DNA of 33,496 bases from Anaerolineales bacterium (lineage in GTDB: Bacteria; Chloroflexota; Anaerolineae; Anaerolineales; UBA4823), in assembly GCA_016935755.1 (NCBI GenBank), contig JAFGQI010000165.1, forward strand, positions 1 through 33,496, given 5' to 3'. The translations under genes were made by a program, and so were the position numbers. This document shows positions 24,524 to 33,295 of the stretch, one piece after another (position 1 is the stretch's first letter; the number at the start of each line of letters is the position of its first letter). The notes below the pieces were generated by a model that was not told where the DNA came from, made no database searches, and worked only from the letters and a program-made list of their open reading frames with translations.

Positions 24524-26845
24524 TTATCCTGCGCTGCGCAGCTGCTCCATTAACCTTTGATAATCAGCCCGATTGGGCGGGTTGAGACTTATGATCATCT
24601 CAATGATCTGGATGGCTGAATTGCGATCGCCTTCCTGCATCAGATGCTCCCCAATCGCATCCAATTGAAGAATGGCTTCTTTCATGCGTCCAAGATGGCG
24701 ATAAAGATCGGCCAGCCGGCGGCGGACCAGCACACGCTTCGGATTTTCTGCCACCAGGGTTTCCAGGAAAGAGACCGCCTTGACCATCTGGTTGTTGCTG
24801 CTCAGGAATGCCAGGTAGTTATCCAACTCTGCCAACGACTGCTGCTCTTGATCCAGGCGGAAATTCAGTTCAATCAGGTTGGCGCGGGCTTCTATATCCT
24901 CCGGCTGTAGAGTGCGAATCTGTTCGTATATGCGCAGAGCCTGTCTCCAATCCAGGCTTTGCATGTCAATATCCGCCATGCGATGCAGGATCTTGATCCG
25001 CAGGGTGCTGTCAACCCTGGGCAGTTGGGCTGCACGCAAAGCATCCGTATAAACCTTGCGCGCCATGTTTAAATCCGCCAGGCTGTAGTAAACCTCTGCC
25101 AACTGCATATATTCATTCGTAGCCGCCTCTGCCTGACCAGATGCCAGCAGCTGGTCAATCAAACGGCTGCGGGCGTTCAAGTCCGTTGGCGTAAGCTCAA
25201 CCACTCGACGATAAAGGCCAATTGCAGGTTGAGGCTCGCCGCGCATGCCATAAGCCCGAGCCACTACCTGTAACTTGTTAACCGCCCCCGGTATATTACC
25301 CTGCTTGACCAGCAATTCACCCATCAAGTTATGTAAAGGCAGGTAGGTGGGGGCAGAATCTAAGGCATAAAATGCCTCTTCCATTGCAGCACGCAGATTG
25401 CCAGTGTTAGAAATTTCATTTATCCGGGTGATTGCCTCGATGATCTGACCACTGCGCGCTTCGGTTAGAATTTCAGCCAGGGGGCGCAGCGGAGCACCCT
25501 TGGCAGTTTTTGGTAATTGCTCGCGAGCGCGGCTTAGCTGAGCGCGCCAGTCGGGACGCATCAGCAGCCCATGCACGTTATCACACAAGTGTTCGATCGC
25601 GGCGAGATCGGTCTCGTGGCGTTGGGCTTCGACAAGAGGCTCATAGAGCTGGCGCAGATCGTTCGCCTGACTGGCTGTCACCATCTGAGCATCTGCCTGG
25701 CGCAGCGCCTCCATATACTCCACCGCCGCCTCCTTAGGTTGGCCTTTTTTTCGCAGCAAATCCCCTATTAGCAGGTGCGCCCCGAGGGAAAAATCCACAT
25801 TTTTCACCGAATGCTGAAGCTCGCGTACGGCGCTCTCCAGGCGCCCGGTCTGAGCATGCAGATAGCCCAGATCGAAGTAAGCTGCTGACATCTCCAAACC
25901 CACATCCATGGCGCGTTGTAATTCATCCGCTGCCAGGGCATACTCACCGCGCGTTTGAAGGTCCACCACCTGAGAGACATGCAGGATCATGCGGGTGTGA
26001 TCCACGGGTTTACGCAACAGCCCCGTTCCGGTAACAATCGCATGCAAACCACGCCGTGAGGATTGCCCGGCCTGGTCGTCGTCAGCCGCTTCAAAGAGCA
26101 TCCCAGCCAGGATCGTGAGCGCTTTCTGGCATGCCTGGGCGATCGGGTCAACGCTCTTTTCAGGCGCTGTCTCCTGAGGCGCCTGCAACTGCCGGACCTG
26201 AGCCATGAGAATCGGAGCCGTACCCCCGCGTGGCCGGGCAGGTTTGGGCAGCGGCTTGAAATCCTTCAGCAACGACAGGGCATAAATAGCTTCATCGCTG
26301 TTTGGCACAACCTTCAGCGCTTGATTCACTGTGCGGATGGCATTCTCAAGATCGCCATTTTCCTGCAGAATGCTGGCTATCACCAGGTACTCGCTAACTG
26401 CTTTTTGCTTATCTCCCAGCCGCTCTAACACCAGCGCCAGACGCGAATGAGCCTGGATATTTTCTGGATTAAGTCGCGTCACCCGCTCCCAGTTTTCAAT
26501 TGCCTTATTCACTTCTTTATTCTTCAGGTACAACTCAGCCGCCCTCATTGAGGCCTGGGCAGCCTGATCTAAGCGGCCCATTCTTTCATACAGCTGGGTT
26601 AGTTTTTCGAGGGGGAGGGGATCCTCTGGCATCGCCCTGGCGGCCTTCAAGTAGCACTGCATGGCTTCTTCAAATTCCTGAAGTTCAATCAAAGCCAGGC
26701 CCAGGTTGGTCAGCGCCTGGGGGTGATCTGGGCGCTCCTGCAAAGCCTGGCGGTAGAAACCAGCCGCTCGATCCCAGGCCTGGTCCCAGGCAGCCGAATG
26801 GCCCTGGTTCATTGCCTGCTGGAATAAATCTTGCTGTTCAGCCAT
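24524..26845 (-). CDS. Large tetratricopeptide-repeat protein
   Basis: The 773-residue soluble protein is built of TPR helices with no signal peptide or membrane segment. Canonical units are clearest at the N-terminus (AWDRAAGFYRQALQERPDHPQALTNLG and following, residues about 20-200) and again at about 300-400 and 480-770. A Pro/Arg-rich linker at about 210-250 separates two blocks. No catalytic domain is visible. It is likely a protein-interaction scaffold. AGGAG precedes the ATG and the gene begins 37 bases after the polA stop, so the two are probably co-transcribed. The reason for linkage to DNA polymerase I is not apparent. Confidence 0.88.
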   Translation of the reverse strand: MAEQQDLFQQAMNQGHSAAWDQAWDRAAGFYRQALQERPDHPQALTNLGLALIELQEFEEAMQCYLKAARAMPEDPLPLEKLTQLYERMGRLDQAAQASMRAAELYLKNKEVNKAIENWERVTRLNPENIQAHSRLALVLERLGDKQKAVSEYLVIASILQENGDLENAIRTVNQALKVVPNSDEAIYALSLLKDFKPLPKPARPRGGTAPILMAQVRQLQAPQETAPEKSVDPIAQACQKALTILAGMLFEAADDDQAGQSSRRGLHAIVTGTGLLRKPVDHTRMILHVSQVVDLQTRGEYALAADELQRAMDVGLEMSAAYFDLGYLHAQTGRLESAVRELQHSVKNVDFSLGAHLLIGDLLRKKGQPKEAAVEYMEALRQADAQMVTASQANDLRQLYEPLVEAQRHETDLAAIEHLCDNVHGLLMRPDWRAQLSRAREQLPKTAKGAPLRPLAEILTEARSGQIIEAITRINEISNTGNLRAAMEEAFYALDSAPTYLPLHNLMGELLVKQGNIPGAVNKLQVVARAYGMRGEPQPAIGLYRRVVELTPTDLNARSRLIDQLLASGQAEAATNEYMQLAEVYYSLADLNMARKVYTDALRAAQLPRVDSTLRIKILHRMADIDMQSLDWRQALRIYEQIRTLQPEDIEARANLIELNFRLDQEQQSLAELDNYLAFLSSNNQMVKAVSFLETLVAENPKRVLVRRRLADLYRHLGRMKEAILQLDAIGEHLMQEGDRNSAIQIIEMIISLNPPNRADYQRLMEQLRSAG

Positions 26846-26882
26846 CTTAGCTCCTACGGGATCACGAATTCATACCGTGTAA

Positions 26883-29702
26883 TTACCTGCTCAAGGGCGT
26901 CATTTGACCCCAATTGGGGCCAGAACGCGCTTCGGTCAACAGAGGAACATCTAAAGAGTAAGCGCTTTCCATTACTCGCTGGACCAGCGAAGCGACCTCC
27001 TGCAGTTCTGCCTGGGGGCACTCTAACACCAGTTCATCATGCACCTGAAGGATCATCCTGGATGAAAAACCAGCCTGGTTCAGGGCTGCTGGAACACGCA
27101 GCATGGCAATCTTCATAATGTCAGCCGCCGAACCCTGGATGGGGGCATTGATCGCTTCGCGCTCTTCGCGGCCACGTATGTTACGATCCGATTGGTTCTT
27201 CAATCCAGGGAAATAGCGCCTGCGCCCCAGCAGAGTCTCCACATAACCCTGTTCGGCAGCCAGCCGGCGTATGCCATCCAGATACTGCTTGACGCCAGGG
27301 AACTGCTGGAAATAGGCCTTGACAAAATCTTCCGCCTCTGCCAGGGTAAGATCCGTAGCGCGCGTCAGCCCAAACGGGCTCATCCCGTAGATCAGGCCAA
27401 AGTTGATGCCCTTGGCCCGGCGGCGCTGATCCTTGCTAACCGCGCCCAATGATACCCCATAAACAGCCGCGGCAGTGGCAGCATGGATATCCTGTCCGGC
27501 CCGAAAAGCCGCGATCATCGCCCGGTCGCCTGCCATATGCGCTACAATGCGCAGTTCAATTTGCGAATAATCTACAGATAGAAGCAGGTGCCCTGGCGTG
27601 GCGATAAATGCATTGCGCACCTTTCGACCCAATTCAGTTCGGATGGGAATGTTTTGCAGGTTGGGTTCGGACGAGGCAATGCGCCCGGTGATTGCACCGG
27701 TCTGATTGTAGGACGTGTGGATACGCCCAGTGCGAGGGTTAACTTGTAGCGGCAGCGCATCCAGATAAGTGGATTTGAGCTTGGAAAGTTCGCGGTATTC
27801 CAAAATCATATCCACCACAACATGCGCGCCACGCAAAGAATCGAGCACTTCAGCTGAAGTGGAATAAAAGCCCGTGGAGGTGCGCGAAGAGCGATCCGGA
27901 GGGGCAATCTTCAAGCGATCAAATAGAACCTCGGAGAGTTGTTGCGGCGAATTCAGGTTGAAGGGAGCGCCAACTTGTGCATAAACCTGGCTTTCAATTT
28001 GCCCCAGACGCTCACTCAATTCCATCGACATCTGGTTTAGAAAAGCATTGTCCAGCGCCACGCCCGCCATTTCCATATCTGCCAGCACTGGAACCAGGGG
28101 CATCTCCAATTCACTAAATAACCTGGCTGCTCCATATCCAGACAGTTCTTCCTGCAGTTCGGGCATCAGGTGTAAAACCACTTCCGCATCAGCAACCGCG
28201 TATTCAGCCGCCTTTTGGATGGGAACTTCAGCCATCGAAATCTGCTTCTTGCCTTTGCCGATCAATTCATCAATGTGCACCATCCGAATATCCTGGCGCA
28301 CCCAGGCCAGATTTTTCAAACCAAGATTGCGAGAAGCAGGGTTGATCAACCACTCGGCAATCATGCTGTCAAAAATCAACGGGGCAGGCATCAAACCCTG
28401 GCGAGCCAGGATCACAAAATCATACTTAATATTGTGCCCAACCTTGGGTATCCGCGGGTTCATCAGCGGAGCGCGCAGAGCCTGCAGAACTTCCCCCAGA
28501 GGCAGCTGCTGCCCACTCTCCCTGGCATGCCCGACCGGGATGTAATAACCCGTCCCAGGCTCCATCGCGAGAGAGATCCCTACCAGGTCAGCGCGCATCT
28601 GATCCGTAGAGGTGGTCTCTGTATCGAAGGAGATGACCTTGGCTTTTTCCAGCTGCTCTGCCAGGGCCTGCAGTGCTTCAGGTGTATCCACAATTACAAC
28701 TTTACGTGTCTGGTCCGCCTCTACTCGAACTGCTGAAGATGGTGACTGGGCAAAAACTGGTCCGGCGTCTGAGGCGAACATAGAAAGCTGCTGCCCTTGA
28801 TGAGGGCGCACTTTGCCATAGGATTGCTCCAAGGAGGTCAGACGCGGCAGAAGTGAACGAAATTCCAGCTCGCGGAACAAGCCTTCCACTTGATCTGGGT
28901 CAAAAGCAGTCGTACGCGCCCGGTCCAGATCAAGGGGGATATCCAGACTGCAAACGATCGTGGCCAGCTGGCGGCTCAAATAGGCCGCCTGGCGGCCAGC
29001 TTCCAGCTTCTTCTTCACACCTGCGGATAACTCATCCAGGTGCTCATAGACGCCATCCAGCGTCTGATAGGCTTGCAGGAGCGAGGCGGCTGTTTTCTCG
29101 CCAACCCCCGCAACACCCGGGATATTGTCCGATTTATCGCCGACCAACGCCTTATAATCAACTACCTGGTCTGGGCGCACTCCCAGAAAAGACAGCACAT
29201 CTTCAGGAAGATAATCCCTGGAATCAGAAAGGCTCTTTCCCGGAAGGCTGACGATGACGCGCTGGCTGACTAGCTGGAGCAGGTCGCGATCACCGGTAAT
29301 AATTTTCACTCCCAGGCCGCGCTCCACAGCTATGCGGGTCACACTGCCCAGTACATCATCCGCCTCATAGTTTTCCACCTCTAGACGAGGGATATTGAAT
29401 GCATCTACCAGCTGGCGAATGCGCTCGATCTGCGAGCGCAATTCATCAGGCATCTTGGCGCGAGTACCCTTATAGGCCGGGAAAAGATCATCGCGGAAAG
29501 TACGGCCAGTATCGAAGGCGACAGCCAGATATTCAGGTCGCTCCTGTTCCAGGATGCGTAAAAGTACACTGGTGAAGCCGTATACCCCGGCAGTCGGCTC
29601 GCCGCTTCGAGTTGCAAAACCAGATCCTGAACCGCTGGTCAGCGCATAGAAGGTCCGATAAGCCAGAGCATGGCCATCGATCAGGTATAAAACAGGTGGC
29701 AT
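26883..29702 (-). CDS. polA: DNA polymerase I
   Basis: I chose ATG 29702 (MPPVLYLIDGHALAYRTFYALT) over the longer open frame, because PolA proteins begin this way and the result, 939 residues, is the usual length. The 5' nuclease domain (1-300) has ADDVLGS and the helix-hairpin-helix region around DNIPGVAGVGEKTA. The 3'-5' exonuclease domain keeps its acidic sites: DTET near 357, GHNIKYD and YAVADAE. The polymerase domain has motif A LLSVDYSQIELR near 706, motif B RRRAKGINFGLIYG and motif C QVHDELVLE near 886. It therefore looks proofreading-competent, unlike several bacterial PolA enzymes that lost this site. Roles are Okazaki fragment maturation and repair gap-filling. The promoter is unclear; TTGCTT-N17-TAGACT in the divergent spacer is a weak candidate. 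Confidence 0.98.
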   Translation of the reverse strand: MPPVLYLIDGHALAYRTFYALTSGSGSGFATRSGEPTAGVYGFTSVLLRILEQERPEYLAVAFDTGRTFRDDLFPAYKGTRAKMPDELRSQIERIRQLVDAFNIPRLEVENYEADDVLGSVTRIAVERGLGVKIITGDRDLLQLVSQRVIVSLPGKSLSDSRDYLPEDVLSFLGVRPDQVVDYKALVGDKSDNIPGVAGVGEKTAASLLQAYQTLDGVYEHLDELSAGVKKKLEAGRQAAYLSRQLATIVCSLDIPLDLDRARTTAFDPDQVEGLFRELEFRSLLPRLTSLEQSYGKVRPHQGQQLSMFASDAGPVFAQSPSSAVRVEADQTRKVVIVDTPEALQALAEQLEKAKVISFDTETTSTDQMRADLVGISLAMEPGTGYYIPVGHARESGQQLPLGEVLQALRAPLMNPRIPKVGHNIKYDFVILARQGLMPAPLIFDSMIAEWLINPASRNLGLKNLAWVRQDIRMVHIDELIGKGKKQISMAEVPIQKAAEYAVADAEVVLHLMPELQEELSGYGAARLFSELEMPLVPVLADMEMAGVALDNAFLNQMSMELSERLGQIESQVYAQVGAPFNLNSPQQLSEVLFDRLKIAPPDRSSRTSTGFYSTSAEVLDSLRGAHVVVDMILEYRELSKLKSTYLDALPLQVNPRTGRIHTSYNQTGAITGRIASSEPNLQNIPIRTELGRKVRNAFIATPGHLLLSVDYSQIELRIVAHMAGDRAMIAAFRAGQDIHAATAAAVYGVSLGAVSKDQRRRAKGINFGLIYGMSPFGLTRATDLTLAEAEDFVKAYFQQFPGVKQYLDGIRRLAAEQGYVETLLGRRRYFPGLKNQSDRNIRGREEREAINAPIQGSAADIMKIAMLRVPAALNQAGFSSRMILQVHDELVLECPQAELQEVASLVQRVMESAYSLDVPLLTEARSGPNWGQMTPLSR

Positions 29703-29865
29703 AAACCCTTTCCCGGCGTAGGTACGCCGCCAAACCCGGTGGTCTCTCGACTGCCAAAGAATGCCAGCCGTCGCGCCCAAAGCAGTGAACAGCAATAACC
29801 CAGTAGAGTCTATCACGGGGTACGGGGGTAAGCAAGATCAGGCAGCCGTTTTTCAAAAATGTTGA

Positions 29866-29894
29866 TTGACAAGCATACATAATCATGATAATGT
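29866..29894 (+). promoter_or_regulatory. Promoter for the secreted transglycosylase-like gene
   Basis: A perfect TTGACA (29866-29871) is followed after 17 bases by TAATGT (29889-29894); GATAAT at 29887-29892 is an alternative with 15-base spacing. The ATG at 29904 is 9-11 bases from the -10 box, so the leader would be only a few bases and the AGGA at 29897-29900 would be mostly lost. Confidence 0.5.
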
Positions 29895-29903
29895 TTAGGA
29901 AAG

Positions 29904-31514
29904 ATGAAGTGGGTTCGGAAGACTGCTGGGTTGGGTTGCGTTCTGGCGCTGCTGCTTGGGTTGGTCGGGGGAATTAACCGGGAAGTCGCCGCAGAGAGTC
30001 CTGCGCGCCTTACCAAAATCCTGGTCTCTTATACAGAATATACCTGGTGGCTGATCAGCTGGCAAAGCAACCAAATTGCCTGCGTGGTGCTGACTGATCA
30101 CGAAGGTCTGCCAACTTACAGCGATGTGGTGGGTTCCTGTGGAGAAGAACTGGCTGACTACTGGTACAGCGCGCCGCCCTGCAAGGCGATCAGCAAGAAC
30201 GGAAACTCAGCCAACTGCACCGGACTCTATTTGCATATGGTTTCATCTCAACCGAAGGAACGCGAGGTAATCATTCAGCTTCCTCTTCCTGTGGTGTTTG
30301 TAAACCTGGATGGGTGTACCCCTGTACCGCCAGAAAACCGCTGCCCGGTTCTTCCAAATCTACTATTTAAGGGTGAAGAACCTCTCCCCAATGAAAGAAT
30401 CGTTGCGATCCAGGGCTCCTTTAACGGCGAGCCTTTTTTTTGCCCGGGCGATACATGCCTCTTACCTCTGCGCCCCACCCCTGTGGAAGGCCTACAACTA
30501 GAGTTTTGGGCTGATTCCAGCTTCGGCGACTCGAGCGAACACTTTACCGCCCAGGTGCGGGTGATCGACACGGGTGTTTCACCGGCTCCAGGCAGCAGCG
30601 GCTGGTTTGTGGATATCATCAGTTCGCAGTGGCAAGGCGCACCCCTGGCCAGTTGCGCGCAAATATGGGAAGCCTTCCCCCCGATTGGCGGTTCCCCTGC
30701 CTGGCTGACCACGCCAGAGAGTTTTGAACTATTGGCTTCTGCAGAGCCTTATTATTATCTGGCCGGACGGTTGATCCACCAGGGGATTATCGATGCTTCC
30801 GTATGCCCGAGTGGAGGGTTGTTACCCAATGGGTATGCAGATACTTGCGGCCTGGAAATTGCGCGCCCGCTGGTAGACTATTGGCAGAACCAGTTTGACC
30901 ATCGCATTATCGAGGTTGCTAAGGAAACAGGTATTCCAGCCCAATTGATGAAAAACCTTTTTGCCCAGGAAAGCCAGTTCTGGGCGGGTATCTTCCGAGT
31001 GCCTTTTGAATTTGGGCTGGGACAGTTGACCGACAACGGCGCAGATACAATCTTATTATGGACACCCTCTTTCTTCAACCAGTTCTGCCCGCTGGTATTG
31101 GATGAAACCGCCTGTGCAAGCGGATATCTGGGCTTGAGGCCAGAAGAACAGGCCATGTTGCGCGGCGCAGTAGCCTTGCAAGCCCAGGCGGATTGTCCTT
31201 CTTGCCCGCAGGGGATTGATTTAAGCAATGTAAACTTCACCGTGTCGCTGTTTGCCAATATCTTGCAGGCAAACTGCGCCCAGGTCAGTCGGACCATCTA
31301 CACGGCCACAAATCAGATGGCAGGTTGGGTAAGCTCTTATGAAGATTTGTGGCGCTATACCATCGCAAATTACCACGCGGGGCCAGGCTGCCTATCCTAT
31401 GCAATCCACCAGACATGGCAAAGCACCGGAAGCATAAACTGGGAAGAAGTATCCACTCGCTTCACTGAGCCCTGTCAAGGGGTTGTGCCCTACGTTGAGA
31501 AAATCACCCACTAG
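29904..31514 (+). CDS. Secreted protein with SLT-like lytic transglycosylase domain
   Basis: The 536-residue protein has a signal peptide (MKWVRKTAGLGCVLALLLG then GGINREVAAES). Residues about 30-300 are a Cys-rich beta-type region with no family I recognise. The region around 310-530 resembles the SLT/goose-lysozyme fold: HRIIEVAKETGIPAQLMKNL, then AQESQFW, whose Glu is the probable catalytic acid, then FGLGQLTDNG and, near the end, YTIANYHAGPGCLSYAI. The order E-S, GLGQLT, NYHAGPG matches lytic transglycosylases that cut peptidoglycan. The large insertion between the GLGQLT and NYHAGPG blocks is unusual. It may remodel the wall, or form part of an uncharacterised secreted enzyme. A 10-bp-stem hairpin follows 10 bases after the stop. 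Confidence 0.78.
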   Translation: MKWVRKTAGLGCVLALLLGLVGGINREVAAESPARLTKILVSYTEYTWWLISWQSNQIACVVLTDHEGLPTYSDVVGSCGEELADYWYSAPPCKAISKNGNSANCTGLYLHMVSSQPKEREVIIQLPLPVVFVNLDGCTPVPPENRCPVLPNLLFKGEEPLPNERIVAIQGSFNGEPFFCPGDTCLLPLRPTPVEGLQLEFWADSSFGDSSEHFTAQVRVIDTGVSPAPGSSGWFVDIISSQWQGAPLASCAQIWEAFPPIGGSPAWLTTPESFELLASAEPYYYLAGRLIHQGIIDASVCPSGGLLPNGYADTCGLEIARPLVDYWQNQFDHRIIEVAKETGIPAQLMKNLFAQESQFWAGIFRVPFEFGLGQLTDNGADTILLWTPSFFNQFCPLVLDETACASGYLGLRPEEQAMLRGAVALQAQADCPSCPQGIDLSNVNFTVSLFANILQANCAQVSRTIYTATNQMAGWVSSYEDLWRYTIANYHAGPGCLSYAIHQTWQSTGSINWEEVSTRFTEPCQGVVPYVEKITH

Positions 31515-31524
31515 AAATGACAAT

Positions 31525-31548
31525 AGCCCGGCGACTTCTCGCCGGGCT
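31525..31548. terminator. Intrinsic terminator between convergent genes
   Basis: AGCCCGGCGA (31525-31534) and TCGCCGGGCT (31539-31548) pair perfectly over ten bases around CTTC. The T-tract is weak (CTCTTCG). Because it lies between convergent stops (31514 on plus, 31570 on minus) it probably serves both directions. Confidence 0.8.
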
Positions 31549-31569
31549 CTTCGATCACTACATTCTGCC

Positions 31570-31755
31570 TTATGCAATCAGTTCGCGGGCAAGCTTTAAA
31601 AACTCATCCCACTCTTCTTTGAAGAAGTGGAGGGTAACATTATTCAGCTCCAGATGGTAGGTGGTCTCCCCATCCGGTTCTTCTGCTTCCCAGGCCAGGT
31701 AGTTGTCCGTCTCAGCAATTACCTTTGTTTGTGGTTCAGGTGCATCTTTAGCCAT
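31570..31755 (-). CDS. Small acidic hypothetical protein downstream of rho
   Basis: The 61-residue protein (MAKDAPEPQTKVIAETDNYL to FLKLARELIA) is supported by AGGAGA before the ATG, by placement 39 bases after the rho stop, and by a terminator at its end. The composition suggests a short beta hairpin or sheet (NYLAWEAEEPDG, TYHLELNNVTLHFF) followed by one helix. I do not recognise a named family. Its position suggests co-transcription with rho and possibly a conserved link, but that would need comparison across genomes. Confidence 0.75.
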   Translation of the reverse strand: MAKDAPEPQTKVIAETDNYLAWEAEEPDGETTYHLELNNVTLHFFKEEWDEFLKLARELIA

Positions 31756-31794
31756 AGCTGTTTTCTCCTACGCGATGATCTTTATCCGCGTCGA

Positions 31795-33069
31795 TCAATC
31801 TTCGGTTAATGTCTCTAAGAATTCCTGGTTGTTGGCTGTCCTACCCAGCCGCTGCAAAATCGCCTCTGTGGCGGTAGAAGGATCGAGGCCGGCGCCATGC
31901 GGAGGCGCGCTGACCATTTGATCATACATGCGTCGCATCAACCAGACGCGCGGGGTGATATCGGGACCTAACAGCAATTCTTCTCTTCGGGTCGAGGAGC
32001 GTTCAATATCAATGGCAGGGAAAACCCGTCGTTCCTGTAAACGGCGCGATAGGTGAAGTTCCATATTCCCCGTGCCTTTAAACTCTTCATACACCACATC
32101 GTCCATGCGCGAGCCTGTATCGACCAGGCAGGTGGCGATAATCGTCAGAGAGCCACCCTCTTCAATATTTCGCGCCGCGCCGAAGAAGCGCTTTGGAGGA
32201 TAGAGAGCTGAAGGGTCAATACCACCGGACAGGGTGCGTCCAGATGGCGTGACAACCAGGTTATAGGCTCGCGCCAGACGCGTGATCGAGTCCATCAGAA
32301 TGACTACATCCCGTCCAATTTCAACCAGGCGCTTGGCGCGTTCCAGGGCCATTTCAGCCACCCGGACGTGTGAAGTGACTGGCTCATCAAACGTTGATGA
32401 GATCACCTCGGCATCTACGGAGCGGTCCATGTCGGTGACTTCTTCTGGACGCTCGCCAATCAGGGCAACCATCAAGTGCACCTCAGGATACTTGGTTGAA
32501 ATCGCATTCGCGCACTGCTTCAGGATGGTTGTTTTACCTGCCTTCGGAGGCGAAACAATCAAACCGCGCTGTCCACGACCGATGGGGGTAACCAGGTTGA
32601 TCAGCCGGGTTGCCAACGTATGGCGGTCCATTTCGAGGTCGAAACGCCGGTCTGGGAAAATCGGGGTCAGGCCTTCAAAAGTGGCCCGGAATTTGCTCTC
32701 TTCCGGATCAATTCCGTTGACCGACTCCACCTTCAGCAAGCCATAATGCCGTTCCGACTCGCGGGGAGGGCGGACATGACCAATCACCAGATCGCCGTTG
32801 CGCAAGTTATAACGGCGTATCTGAGATTGAGACACGTAGACATCATACGGGCCGGGTTGATAATGGCCGGATCGCAAGAAGCCAATCCCTTCGCTCATTA
32901 TCTCCAGGATGCCGCCGCGCAGTTCAAGCCCCTGGCGCTCGGCTTCTGCCTGCTGAATTTTCAGGATCAGATCTTCTTTCTTTAGCCGAGTGGCATTCTG
33001 AACATCCAGCTCCCTGGCTAATTGACGTAATGCAGCGAGTGATGCGTTTTCTAATTCAAGAACTTTCAT
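31795..33069 (-). CDS. rho: Transcription termination factor Rho
   Basis: Rho is a hexameric RNA helicase that ends transcription. The 424-residue protein has the standard layout: N-terminal helical domain ([29 protein letters not shown]), an OB-fold RNA-binding domain ([16 protein letters not shown] and [19 protein letters not shown]), the Walker [15 protein letters not shown] at about 170-183, Walker [17 protein letters not shown], the Q-loop region [22 protein letters not shown] and the arginine-finger region [10 protein letters not shown]. Length and motifs show no long acidic or arginine-rich insertion of the kind seen in actinobacterial Rho. A weak ribosome site (CAGGTT) precedes the ATG. 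Its promoter at 33249-33276 predicts an approximately 170-base leader. Confidence 0.98.
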   Translation of the reverse strand: MKVLELENASLAALRQLARELDVQNATRLKKEDLILKIQQAEAERQGLELRGGILEIMSEGIGFLRSGHYQPGPYDVYVSQSQIRRYNLRNGDLVIGHVRPPRESERHYGLLKVESVNGIDPEESKFRATFEGLTPIFPDRRFDLEMDRHTLATRLINLVTPIGRGQRGLIVSPPKAGKTTILKQCANAISTKYPEVHLMVALIGERPEEVTDMDRSVDAEVISSTFDEPVTSHVRVAEMALERAKRLVEIGRDVVILMDSITRLARAYNLVVTPSGRTLSGGIDPSALYPPKRFFGAARNIEEGGSLTIIATCLVDTGSRMDDVVYEEFKGTGNMELHLSRRLQERRVFPAIDIERSSTRREELLLGPDITPRVWLMRRMYDQMVSAPPHGAGLDPSTATEAILQRLGRTANNQEFLETLTED

Positions 33070-33242
33070 GGTAACCTGTTATTTTACGAAATTGAGAAGG
33101 ATATATGCCTTGGGCGGCATACCTCAACCACAGAGTCTTGCCTGGAATGCTTAACAAGCACAGTGAAAGGTCAAGGTAAAAGTACCCAATTACTTAAAAC
33201 ATTAATATGGGGGACTGCGTATGCGACAAATCCTACGACTAC
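33070..33242 (-). promoter_or_regulatory. Long untranslated leader of rho
   Basis: No convincing gene occupies the approximately 170 bases between the predicted rho transcription start and its ATG. A small hairpin (ATGCC-N6-GGCAT) lies at 33105-33120 and a 13-codon frame starts with it, but GAGGT is too close to the ATG to be a good ribosome site. Rho of enteric bacteria is autoregulated through its leader, so a regulatory role is possible. Confidence 0.4.
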
Positions 33243-33295
33243 ACTCTTATTATAGCACCAAACTCAATGCTTGCAAACAACCGGAGAAGTTTTGA
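33221..33295 (+). CDS. Possible 24-residue leader peptide
   Basis: ATG 33221 is preceded by GGGGGA at 33209-33214. The frame (MRQILRLHSYYSTKL and on) ends in TGA at 33293-33295, whose last base is the A of the next ATG (TGATG), the usual sign of translational coupling. It overlaps the rho promoter on the other strand. It could be a chance frame. Confidence 0.3.
   Translation: MRQILRLHSYYSTKLNACKQPEKF
33249..33276 (-). promoter_or_regulatory. Strong sigma-70-like promoter for rho
   Basis: On the minus strand TTGCAA (33276-33271) and a perfect TATAAT (33254-33249) are 16 bases apart. Transcription would begin near 33242, about 170 bases ahead of the rho ATG. Confidence 0.65.
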
